In this document: positions 1 to 7,207 of the stretch, in pieces | How the letters are laid out: each line of letters starts with the position of its first letter | Position numbering within the stretch: position 1 is the stretch's first letter | Source of the DNA: SZUA-521 sp041738285 | GTDB taxonomy: Bacteria > Pseudomonadota > Gammaproteobacteria > Pseudomonadales > Azotimanducaceae | NCBI GenBank assembly: GCA_041738285.1 | Contig: JBGSQB010000167.1 | Location: 1 to 15,333 of the forward strand | Direction: 5' to 3' | Length of the DNA: 15,333 nt | Position numbers and translations under genes: made by a program | Notes under the pieces: model-generated | Told to the model about the DNA's origin: nothing | What the model saw: only the letters and a program-made list of their open reading frames with translations | Databases searched by the model: none

Positions 1-2937
1 AGCGATCAGGCCATCGACGCAGCGGGCGCGCAGCGGTTCTTCTCCCAACTGCGCAATGCAGCCATGGTGATCAAAGCCGTCGCCGGCGGTGGCGGCCGCG
101 GCATGCGGGTGGTGCGTCAGGCTGCCGACATCGACTCGGCGTTCGCCCGTTGCGAATCCGAGGCACGCTCCGCCTTCGGTGATGGTCGCCTGTATGCCGA
201 AGAATTTCTCGACGGAGCGCGTCACATCGAAGTGCAGATATTGGGCGACAGCAGGGGGAATATCACGCACCTGTGGGAGCGCGAATGCAGCCTGCAGCGC
301 AGACACCAGAAGGTCGTAGAGATCGCGCCTGCGCCGAACCTCGATGCGCGCTTGCGCGAACGCATCGTTGCGGCCGCCATCGCGCTTGCGCGCACCGCCC
401 ACTACGAGGGGCTCGGCACGTTCGAGTTCCTGGTGGCTGGCGATCGCTTCGCGTTCATCGAAGCAAACGCCAGACTGCAGGTCGAACACACCGTCACAGA
501 AATGGTGACCGGTGTCGATCTCGTGCAAACCCAGATTCTTCTGGCCGCAGGCAAAACGCTGACGGATCTTGGTCTGACAATGCCGCCCGCGACTCGTGGC
601 TTTGCCGTCCAAAGCCGCATCAACATGGAAACCCTCGGGCCAGACGGTTCGATCAAGCCTGCGGGCGGCACATTGGAGCTGTTCGAACCGCCGATGGGTC
701 CCGGGGTGCGGGTCGACACCTATGGCTACACGGGCTACACGACCAACCCGGCGTTCGACTCGCTGCTTGCCAAGGTGATCGTGCACGACGCCAGCGGTGA
801 CTTCTCCGCCGCGGTCAGGCGCGCTGGTCGCGCACTCGCGGACTTTCGTGTGCGGGGTGTCGCCACCAACCTCTCCGTGCTGCGCAATCTGCTTGCGCAC
901 GAACAGATCGCGAGCGGCAACTTCACGACGCAATTCATCGAAGCAAATCTTGCGCAGTTATGCGCGCATCTGCCAAAGAACGACCTGTCGACACCAACGA
1001 CCGATGGCGCGCGCGCCGGCGCGAAACTCGAAAAGGCCGATCCGCTTGCGGTGCTGTCACACGGCAAGACAAGCACGGCCGGCGTCGCAGCAGCGAGTGA
1101 GTTCGATTCTGAGTTGACTGCGGTGCGTGCCCCGTTACAAGGCACGATCATCGCGCTGACGGTTTCCAGCGGTGATGCCGTCAGCCAGGGGGCTGAACTG
1201 CTGGTCATGGAAGCGATGAAGATGGAGCATGTCATCAACGCCCCAGTGAGCGGACGCGTTGCTTCGATCGCGATCGGCGTTGGCGACACCGTGTTCGAAG
1301 GGCATGGCCTGCTTGCCATCGAACCCGGTGACGGCGCGGATGCCCAGGCATCGATCAACACGGTCATCGACCTGGAGTCCACGCGCCCGGACCTCGACGA
1401 AGTGATCGAGCGCCATCGCATCGGCATGGATGACCGCCGCCCGCAGGCGGTGACGCGGCGGCAGGAACGCGGCCAGCGCACCGCGCGGCAGAACGTGAAT
1501 GACCTGGTCGATGCAGACAGCTTCGTCGAGTACGGTGCACTGATGATTGCGGCCCAGCGCCGGCGCAGAACTGTGGAAGATCTGATCAAGAACACACCGG
1601 CCGACGGTATGGTGGCGGGTATCGGTCGCGTCAATGGCGCGCTGTTCGATGAGCGGGCTTCGCAGTGCGTGGTGATGTCCTACGACTATACCGTGCTTGC
1701 CGGCACACAAGGCCACATGAACCATCTGAAGAAAGACAGAATGTTCGAGTTGGCCGAACACAATCGGCTGCCGGTGGTGCTGCTCGCCGAAGGCGGCGGC
1801 GGCCGGCCCGGCGACACCGATGGCACTGGCGTTGCCGGCCTCGACTGCTATGCGTTCAACTACTTCGCGCGCTTGTCGGGCCTCGTGCCACTCGTGGGCA
1901 TCACCGCCGGCTACTGCTTCGCGGGCAACGCTGCGCTGCTTGGCTGCTGCGACGTCATCATCGCGGCGAAAGGTTCGAACATCGGTATGGGCGGGCCAGC
2001 CATGATTGAAGGCGGTGGCCTGGGCGTGTTCCGGCCCAACGAGATTGGTCCGCTCGAGGTGCAAGTACCCAACGGCGTGGTGGACCTGGTGGCGGAAGAC
2101 GAGGCAGAAGCCGTGGCGCTCGCCAAGCGCTATTTGTCCTACTTCCAGGGTTCACTGGCTGCATGGGAAGCTGCTGATCAACGCCACCTGCGCCATGTGA
2201 TCCCGGAGAATCGCGTGCGCGTGTATGACATTCGCACAGTCGTGAGCACGCTGGCCGATGCCGATTCCGTACTCGAGCTGCGGCGCGGCTACGGCGCCGG
2301 TATGGTGACGAGCCTGGCCCGCATCGAAGGCCGACCCATCGGCATCATCGCCAACAATCCTGCCCACCTCGGCGGCGCCATCGATGCCGACGCTGCGGAC
2401 AAAGCGACGCGGTTCATGCAGCTGTGCGATGCCTTCGACCTTCCGCTCCTGTTCCTGTGCGACACGCCCGGCTTCATGGTCGGACCCGAAGCCGAAAAGA
2501 CTGCGCAAGTGCGGCGCTTTTCCCGCATGTTCGTCAACGGCGCAAACCTCACCGTGCCCTTCTTCACCATCGTGGTCCGCAAAGGTTATGGCCTTGGCGC
2601 CCAGGCCATGGCGGGTGGCGGTTTCAAGATACCGATGTTCACCATCGCATGGCCCACCGGAGAGTTCGGCGGCATGGGGCTCGAAGGCGCGGTGAAGCTC
2701 GGCTACCGCAACGAACTCGCCGCCATCGAAGATCTCGACGAACGCCGCAAGACCTATGAGGAAATGGTCGCGCGCAGCTACGAGCGCGGCAAAGGCGTGA
2801 ACGTCGCCTCGACCTTCGAGATCGACGATGTGATCGACCCGGCGCAGTCGCGCCGATGGATCATGACCGCGCTACGTTCGGCGCCGGTCCCGGCGCGTCG
2901 CACCGGCAAGAAGCGTCCGTGTGTGGACACCTGGTGA
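1..2937 (+). CDS. Single-chain acyl-CoA carboxylase (BC-BCCP-CT fusion), 5' partial
   Basis: Biotin-dependent carboxylase carrying all three activities on one chain: ATP-dependent carboxylation of biotin, then transfer to an acyl-CoA. The frame is open to base 1, so the apparent ATG at 64 is internal; about 130 N-terminal residues are missing. Numbering from base 1, residues 1-330 are the biotin carboxylase remainder, with the ATP-grasp lysine and glycine loop VIKAVAGGGGRGM (K25) and metal/bicarbonate residues in FIEANARLQVEH (E154, N156, R158). These correspond to E. coli AccC K159, E288, N290 and R292. The biotinyl domain spans about 375-445, with biotin lysine K407 in EAMKMEH (codon 1219-1221). 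The carboxyltransferase (about 455-965) has both crotonase-like halves, including AEGGGGRPGDTDGTG and LFLCDTPGFMVGPEAE. The order BC-BCCP-CT resembles the single-chain long-chain acyl-CoA carboxylases (LCC) rather than split AccA/B/C/D; the true substrate cannot be read from sequence. It converges on the di-heme gene, with 17 bases between stops. Confidence 0.93.
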   Translation, partial: SDQAIDAAGAQRFFSQLRNAAMVIKAVAGGGGRGMRVVRQAADIDSAFARCESEARSAFGDGRLYAEEFLDGARHIEVQILGDSRGNITHLWERECSLQRRHQKVVEIAPAPNLDARLRERIVAAAIALARTAHYEGLGTFEFLVAGDRFAFIEANARLQVEHTVTEMVTGVDLVQTQILLAAGKTLTDLGLTMPPATRGFAVQSRINMETLGPDGSIKPAGGTLELFEPPMGPGVRVDTYGYTGYTTNPAFDSLLAKVIVHDASGDFSAAVRRAGRALADFRVRGVATNLSVLRNLLAHEQIASGNFTTQFIEANLAQLCAHLPKNDLSTPTTDGARAGAKLEKADPLAVLSHGKTSTAGVAAASEFDSELTAVRAPLQGTIIALTVSSGDAVSQGAELLVMEAMKMEHVINAPVSGRVASIAIGVGDTVFEGHGLLAIEPGDGADAQASINTVIDLESTRPDLDEVIERHRIGMDDRRPQAVTRRQERGQRTARQNVNDLVDADSFVEYGALMIAAQRRRRTVEDLIKNTPADGMVAGIGRVNGALFDERASQCVVMSYDYTVLAGTQGHMNHLKKDRMFELAEHNRLPVVLLAEGGGGRPGDTDGTGVAGLDCYAFNYFARLSGLVPLVGITAGYCFAGNAALLGCCDVIIAAKGSNIGMGGPAMIEGGGLGVFRPNEIGPLEVQVPNGVVDLVAEDEAEAVALAKRYLSYFQGSLAAWEAADQRHLRHVIPENRVRVYDIRTVVSTLADADSVLELRRGYGAGMVTSLARIEGRPIGIIANNPAHLGGAIDADAADKATRFMQLCDAFDLPLLFLCDTPGFMVGPEAEKTAQVRRFSRMFVNGANLTVPFFTIVVRKGYGLGAQAMAGGGFKIPMFTIAWPTGEFGGMGLEGAVKLGYRNELAAIEDLDERRKTYEEMVARSYERGKGVNVASTFEIDDVIDPAQSRRWIMTALRSAPVPARRTGKKRPCVDTW

Positions 2938-2979
2938 AGTAGGTCAACTGGCCCCTATTTCCTGTCCCCTATGTCCCAA
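2938..2979. repeat. REP-like repeat copy at the convergent carboxylase/di-heme junction
   Basis: Bases 2940-2962 match 14557-14579 at 22 of 23 positions, and 2962-2977 (CTGTCCCCTATGTCCC) is the exact reverse complement of 14493-14508. This copy therefore looks like two arm-type units in a row, without the opposing arm seen at the 14.5 kb copy. It fills the gap between two converging genes and runs into the 3' end of the di-heme gene: the stop codon (2955-2957) and the last six residues, DIGDRK, lie inside it. A role in 3'-end processing or termination is inferred from position only. Confidence 0.75.
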
Positions 2980-3806
2980 CGCCGATCGGTGAGGCTCACA
3001 AGAAACGCAACCAGCGCGCTGCGTTCATCGGCAGCCAGTTCGATCGGCGCGCCGCGACCGCCGGCGGCATAGAAGTCGATCACCTCGGGGAGCGATGTAA
3101 TCGAACCATCGTGCATGTAAGGCGCGCTGACCGCGACGTTGCGCAGTGTCGGCGCGCGCACGCCATCATGAAACGTCGGCTGCGCGTCGGGCGCGAGTGC
3201 GTGCACGAGTGGTCCCGAGAGATTGAACCCGAGATGACAGTCGCTGCAACCCGTGCGCGGCGATAGATACAGCAGCAACCCGGCTTTAGCATCAGCATCG
3301 AGCGCGTCTTCGCCGTAGTAGAGATAGCGATCGAACGCTGAGTCCGCATAGATCAGCGTGCGCACGTAGCTTGCAAGCGCGTCGACGATCACTTCGAGAT
3401 CGCGCCCACCGGGGAATCCCATCTCTACAGGACTGTCGTTGAGCAGCGGAATGCGGTGCTGTACTTCGAGCGTGCGTGCCCCACCTTCGAGCCAGCCGAG
3501 GCTCGCGGCGTACGCCGCGTTGACGAGCGTCGGTGTGTTACGCGCATGCAACTGACCGGTCGCGCCTAGCGCCCGAGTTCGTCCATCGGTGAATGCCCGC
3601 GCCGGATCATGACAACTGGCGCAACTGTATTGCCCGGTTGCCGACAGGTCGGTATCGAAAAAGAGCGTGCGTCCCAGCGCGACCTTCTGTTCGCTCATCG
3701 GATTGCTCGCTGGCACCAGCGGCGGTGGAAAGCCGGGCGGCAATTGCCACTGCCACGCGCCAGCATCCATCGTCAGCGCGATGACCGTGACAAGCGCGGC
3801 TACCAA
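2955..3806 (-). CDS. Short di-heme cytochrome c peroxidase / MbnH-like protein
   Basis: Periplasmic di-heme c-type protein of the bacterial cytochrome c peroxidase/MauG superfamily. Taking the TTG at 3806 as start (283 aa), two heme sites are seen: CASCH (C62, C65, H66) and CSDCH (C187, C190, H191). A likely distal Met (M231) lies in APYMHDGS. The opening LPPGFPPPLVPASNPMS, ALGRTLFFDTDLS and AFTDGRTRALGATGQ resemble the MbnH-type branch (di-heme partner of MbnP). The usual segments after PVEMG, between FH and RAPTLRN, and after AAGGR are very short or absent, so the protein is smaller than the family norm as I recall it. Start choice: TTG overlaps the TPR gene's stop by 7 bases and gives a hydrophobic leader (VAALVTVIALTMDAGA) needed for export. 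The in-frame ATG at 3770 would remove that leader, and the upstream ATG at 3923 lies deep inside the TPR gene. The leader lacks a positive charge, so the start is uncertain. The C-terminal DIGDRK and stop are repeat-derived. Confidence 0.82.
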   Translation of the reverse strand: MVAALVTVIALTMDAGAWQWQLPPGFPPPLVPASNPMSEQKVALGRTLFFDTDLSATGQYSCASCHDPARAFTDGRTRALGATGQLHARNTPTLVNAAYAASLGWLEGGARTLEVQHRIPLLNDSPVEMGFPGGRDLEVIVDALASYVRTLIYADSAFDRYLYYGEDALDADAKAGLLLYLSPRTGCSDCHLGFNLSGPLVHALAPDAQPTFHDGVRAPTLRNVAVSAPYMHDGSITSLPEVIDFYAAGGRGAPIELAADERSALVAFLVSLTDRRWDIGDRK

Positions 3807-4456
3807 TCGCGTTTGGGTACCTTGGTCACCGCCTGAGTGACCGCAGCAAGCTGTTTGCGCTCGGCCACCCAATCGGCAAACGCCTGGGTCTCTGCGGACT
3901 GGTCTACGTGCGTCGCAAGCCACTCATCGATCGCCTGCATGAGCAGGCCCGCCTGGGCCTGATCGAGACGGAACAGTTCGAGATACGCCGCCTTGGTTTC
4001 TTCGATCAACCCCAAGGTGAGATAAGCCTCGGCTCGATACTCGATGGCCGGCGCGAAGTCCGGTTTGACGAACAGCGCCGTGTTGTACGCGCGAATCGAA
4101 TCCTCGAGTTTGCCGAGCTTGCGATAGGAGAAGCCCAACTCATTCATCGCTTGATACATGCGATTGTCGTAACCAATCGCCTTCTTGTAGTCGGCAACCG
4201 AATCTTCGAACTGATCGCGCGATCGCTTGGTGTACTTGTCGCGGTCCTTGTCCTTGGTCGCTGTTGCCACCTGCTGGGCGTAGGACAATGCGCGCTTCTT
4301 GTGCTTGAGGCCCGCGTTGTAGCTCGATGCCGCCATTTGTTCCGGTGATCGACTCGGCAGGTCGACGCTGCCACCACCACCCGAACTCATGCCACTGCCT
4401 GCGCCATGTGCGCCAACACAGAGCAATGCAGCGAAGATCGTGACTATCCACTTCAT
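3800..4456 (-). CDS. Secreted TPR-repeat protein
   Basis: A 218-residue protein of unknown specific function, probably a periplasmic scaffold or adaptor. Residues 1-18 (MKWIVTIFAALLCVGAHG) form a clear Sec signal peptide. A Gly/Ser stretch (GMSSGGGGS, 22-30) and a Lys-rich, helix-prone segment (residues 50-85, with TKDKDRDKYTKRSRD) follow. Residues about 84-168 contain two to three tetratricopeptide units, including MYQAMNELGFSYRKLGKLED and SIRAYNTALFVKPDF. No cysteine follows the signal peptide, so it is not a lipoprotein, and no enzyme motif is seen. The ATG at 4456 is chosen over the longer frame start at 4561 because it starts the signal peptide and is preceded by a good Shine-Dalgarno (AGAGGAGAGTCGT before ATG). 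It begins 13 bases after the NUDIX stop, and its own stop overlaps the start of the di-heme gene, so the two are likely translationally coupled and may act together in the periplasm. Confidence 0.85.
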   Translation of the reverse strand: MKWIVTIFAALLCVGAHGAGSGMSSGGGGSVDLPSRSPEQMAASSYNAGLKHKKRALSYAQQVATATKDKDRDKYTKRSRDQFEDSVADYKKAIGYDNRMYQAMNELGFSYRKLGKLEDSIRAYNTALFVKPDFAPAIEYRAEAYLTLGLIEETKAAYLELFRLDQAQAGLLMQAIDEWLATHVDQSAETQAFADWVAERKQLAAVTQAVTKVPKRDW

Positions 4457-4469
4457 ACGACTCTCCTCT

Positions 4470-5240
4470 CTAGTCCCCTGCTCCGACCGGCAGTACCGGC
4501 CGGAAGATCGGATACTCCCGTGGACTGCGCATCGTGGCTTCGAGTTCCGCGACGCTCGCATACCCCGCCAGCGACTCGAGCTGCCGTTTGGTCACCGCCA
4601 TCAGACCGAATTCGCCGGACTCGTGACGATTGAGTGCATCGCCGGGGCGGATCCAGAGGCTATCAACGGTCTCCTTCGCATCGTGTCGCTCACGCTGTCC
4701 GGGCGGCGCCACCGCAACGAAAAAGCGCGTGTCGAATCGCCGCGGCCGGCCTTCTGGAGTGATCCATCGATTGAAGAAGTGCATGCGATCAACGGCGAGC
4801 GTCAAATTCTCCTGCGCGCAGATTTCATCGAGCCCGAGGTCACCATCGTGCAGCTGGTGGCGATAACTCTCCAGGCGCGCATGAGTTGCAGGGTCCTCAT
4901 GGTCAATGAGTCGTCCCGCTTCGTCGTATGCGAGCAGCACCCCCGCTTCCTCGAAACTCTCCCGAATGCCCGCGATCCAGAAACCGCGCCACTCCTCACC
5001 AATTGCCAGCAGTTGCGCTCTTTGCTCGACTGTCGGCTCACGGCGCAGCGCATCGTAGCGATGCAGGTGATCGTCGCCGTCGACTCGACCGCCCGGAAAC
5101 ACATACATGCCACCTGCGAAGGCTGCATTCGACGTCCTGCGCAACATCAGGATCTCGTAGTCGCCTTCACAATCTCGAACCAGAATGACGGTCGCCGCGG
5201 GTCGAATGGGTTGCACGGGCAAATAGGCAGGCTGGGACAT
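4470..5240 (-). CDS. NUDIX hydrolase, NUDT19/CoA-diphosphatase-like
   Basis: A 256-residue cytosolic NUDIX-fold pyrophosphohydrolase. The strand before the box reads YEILMLRRTSNAAF, then VFPGGRVD (47-54). The catalytic helix RESFEEAG (R93 to G100) carries the metal-binding glutamates E97 and E98. About 40 residues separate the glycine-rich part from the RE..EE.G part, so the box is split by an insertion. This is the arrangement of the NUDT19/RP2 group, whose studied members hydrolyse CoA and acyl-CoA to 3',5'-ADP and (acyl)phosphopantetheine. The substrate here is inferred only. The ATG at 5240 is six bases after the S9 peptidase stop; no strong Shine-Dalgarno is seen, so coupling to the upstream gene is plausible. 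There is no signal peptide, unlike the three neighbours that act outside the cytoplasm. It could also be a general nucleoside-diphosphate-X hydrolase. Confidence 0.85.
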   Translation of the reverse strand: MSQPAYLPVQPIRPAATVILVRDCEGDYEILMLRRTSNAAFAGGMYVFPGGRVDGDDHLHRYDALRREPTVEQRAQLLAIGEEWRGFWIAGIRESFEEAGVLLAYDEAGRLIDHEDPATHARLESYRHQLHDGDLGLDEICAQENLTLAVDRMHFFNRWITPEGRPRRFDTRFFVAVAPPGQRERHDAKETVDSLWIRPGDALNRHESGEFGLMAVTKRQLESLAGYASVAELEATMRSPREYPIFRPVLPVGAGD

Positions 5241-5246
5241 GGAGTA

Positions 5247-7196
5247 CTACGGCCGGTTCAGATGTTGTGCCAAGAATACGCCCATCGCTTCGAGAAATTC
5301 GAGCCTGTCGCTCGCCACGCTCAAGAAGTGATCGCCGCCCGGTTGATAGATGAACTGATGCGGCTTGCCGGCCGCTTCGAGCGCCGCCGCCATGTTCACC
5401 GATTGCTCGATGAAAACGCTGCGATCCTGATCGCCGTGCACGAGCAGCAGCGGCACGCCGATCCGCTCCACATTGTGCAGTGGCGAGTTGCTCTGCAGAC
5501 GCTCGCCGCTCTGGATACGCACACGGGTCAACTGCCCGAACTGGTAGCGGCTGAGATTTCCAACCATCGCCGGCAGATCGCTCACACCGGCGAAACTCAC
5601 TGCGCAGCGGAATCGCTCAGGCGTCTTGTACGCGGCCACTTGCGCCACGTATCCGCCATAACTGCCGCCGACGATGCAAACGCGTTGCGGATCGGTGATG
5701 CCCTCCGCGATCAGCCAGTCGAGCCCATCGATGACATCGTCCTGCATACGCTCGCCCCATTGTTCGAACCCGGCTTGCAGGTGCGCCGACCCATAGCCGG
5801 TCGAACCCCGAAAATTCGGCTGCAGCACCGCATAACCACGACTGGCAATGAACTGCGACCAGTAGTCGAAGCGCCCGTCATCGTGCGCGTACGGTCCACC
5901 GTGCGGCAAGATTACGGTTGGTAAGGCGGACGGCTTCATACCCGCCGGCATCGTCAGATAGGCCGGAACCTGCGCCCCATCACGCGCTTTGTAGTTGACG
6001 GCTCGCACCGTTGCCACGGCATCCGCTGGAATGTCGGCATAGATCGAACCGAAGGGCGATAGTGATTTGGCATGTGCGCGGTACAGATAGACAACAGGAA
6101 CCGTGTCCGAGGTAGATGCTGCAATCACCCAGGTACTGGATTTCGGACTACCCGCCAACACGCGGATGTTGCGACCGGGCAGTGCCTTGGCAACTTCCGC
6201 GAACTGTGCCGCGATCCCGCCATCGAACCAACGCAGCGATGCACCTTCTCGGACAGCGTTGACCCCCAGCGGTCGACCGTCGGCCGGATCGGTGATGAGG
6301 CCCCCAAACACATCGTATTGCGCATCGCCGAACAAGGTCTCGACCACCGCGAGATCTCGCAGGCGCACGCGATGAATGGCAGACCGACCCTCGCCATTGT
6401 CGAAGGCCGCGAAGAAGCTCTCACCGTCGCTCGCCAAGCCCAACACAGTGGCAGTGCCGAGATCGGCCATGACATCACTGACGTTGCTTTCGATATAGGC
6501 GCTGCCATCGCGCGCGAACACAACTGGCTGCAGACCGCGATATCCCGCACCGAAACGCACGTCGCCCGAGACGTTCGCGAACCAGAACGACACCGGCGGT
6601 CGCGCTCGCACGACCCGCTTCATCGTGTTGCGAAGGATGTTCAGCCGATAAACTGACGGATACAGTCGATCGTCGCGGCTCAGCTGAAGCAGGACGTGCT
6701 CCGGATCATCCGGCAACCAGCTGACGATTCGATCCTGAATCGGCGCGTTCCACACCAGATCCCGACCCGGATCTGTGATGGCTTGCGGCACCAGTTGCTT
6801 GAAATCGCTGCCGTCGTAGTTCACCGCAAACAGTCGCGTGATCGTCGTGCGGCCCTCCGGATACCAGCGGTAGCCGAATCCCTCCTGACCCGCCACCAGC
6901 TTTATGTACGCACGCACTGAGCAAATCAGGCGTTGCTCGCTTGCGAATTCGCACCAGTTGAACAGGAACTGGTCCGGATCCGACGCAAGCGCAATCCGAC
7001 TGGTTCCGGCGGCCAGATCCATGACGGCAAGATGGAGTGACTCATGGATGGGCCGCAGCATCGCAATGCGATTGCCGGAGGGTGAAACAGCGAAACTCGA
7101 AAACGCGGGCAGCTGGGCGTAGGCCGACACCGGGGGTGGCGCCGCACTGGTCGGCAAACTGACCAGCAACCACAGGACAGACAATACGCGCGTCAT
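5247..7196 (-). CDS. Secreted S9-family serine peptidase (prolyl oligopeptidase type)
   Basis: A 649-residue periplasmic or secreted peptidase of the prolyl oligopeptidase/acylaminoacyl-peptidase family, which cleaves short peptides. A signal peptide is present (MTRVLSVLWLLVSLPTSAA). The N-terminal ~370 residues are beta-propeller-like (for example FAVSPSGNRIAMLRPIHES and ITRLFAVNYDGSDFKQLVP). The C-terminal alpha/beta-hydrolase domain has the full catalytic triad: S512 in GGSYGGY, D591 in VHGDQDRSV and H623 in PGGDHFLS. The oxyanion-side motif LPHGGPYAHDD is also intact. Start choice: the ATG at 7196 opens the signal peptide and follows GAGGACAACCATC, a Shine-Dalgarno at normal distance; the longer frame to 7469 runs antisense-like through the symporter gene and is not believed. 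It follows the symporter stop by 11 bases, which suggests that peptides cut here feed the amino-acid carrier. Preference for proline, alanine or acylated N-termini cannot be read from sequence. Confidence 0.92.
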   Translation of the reverse strand: MTRVLSVLWLLVSLPTSAAPPPVSAYAQLPAFSSFAVSPSGNRIAMLRPIHESLHLAVMDLAAGTSRIALASDPDQFLFNWCEFASEQRLICSVRAYIKLVAGQEGFGYRWYPEGRTTITRLFAVNYDGSDFKQLVPQAITDPGRDLVWNAPIQDRIVSWLPDDPEHVLLQLSRDDRLYPSVYRLNILRNTMKRVVRARPPVSFWFANVSGDVRFGAGYRGLQPVVFARDGSAYIESNVSDVMADLGTATVLGLASDGESFFAAFDNGEGRSAIHRVRLRDLAVVETLFGDAQYDVFGGLITDPADGRPLGVNAVREGASLRWFDGGIAAQFAEVAKALPGRNIRVLAGSPKSSTWVIAASTSDTVPVVYLYRAHAKSLSPFGSIYADIPADAVATVRAVNYKARDGAQVPAYLTMPAGMKPSALPTVILPHGGPYAHDDGRFDYWSQFIASRGYAVLQPNFRGSTGYGSAHLQAGFEQWGERMQDDVIDGLDWLIAEGITDPQRVCIVGGSYGGYVAQVAAYKTPERFRCAVSFAGVSDLPAMVGNLSRYQFGQLTRVRIQSGERLQSNSPLHNVERIGVPLLLVHGDQDRSVFIEQSVNMAAALEAAGKPHQFIYQPGGDHFLSVASDRLEFLEAMGVFLAQHLNRP

Positions 7197-7207
7197 GATG
7201 GTTGTCC

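Noticed and set aside
2938..2979. Insertion sequence terminal repeats bounding 2.9-14.6 kb as a transposon
   Set aside because: The matching repeats flank ordinary metabolic operons, no transposase lies between them, and both sit at gene 3' ends, as REP elements do. No target duplication was seen.
4389..5924. 511-codon open frame on the + strand across the TPR, NUDIX and S9 genes
   Set aside because: It is antisense to three genes with clear family motifs, has no recognisable domain and begins inside a signal peptide region. High GC opens such frames by chance.
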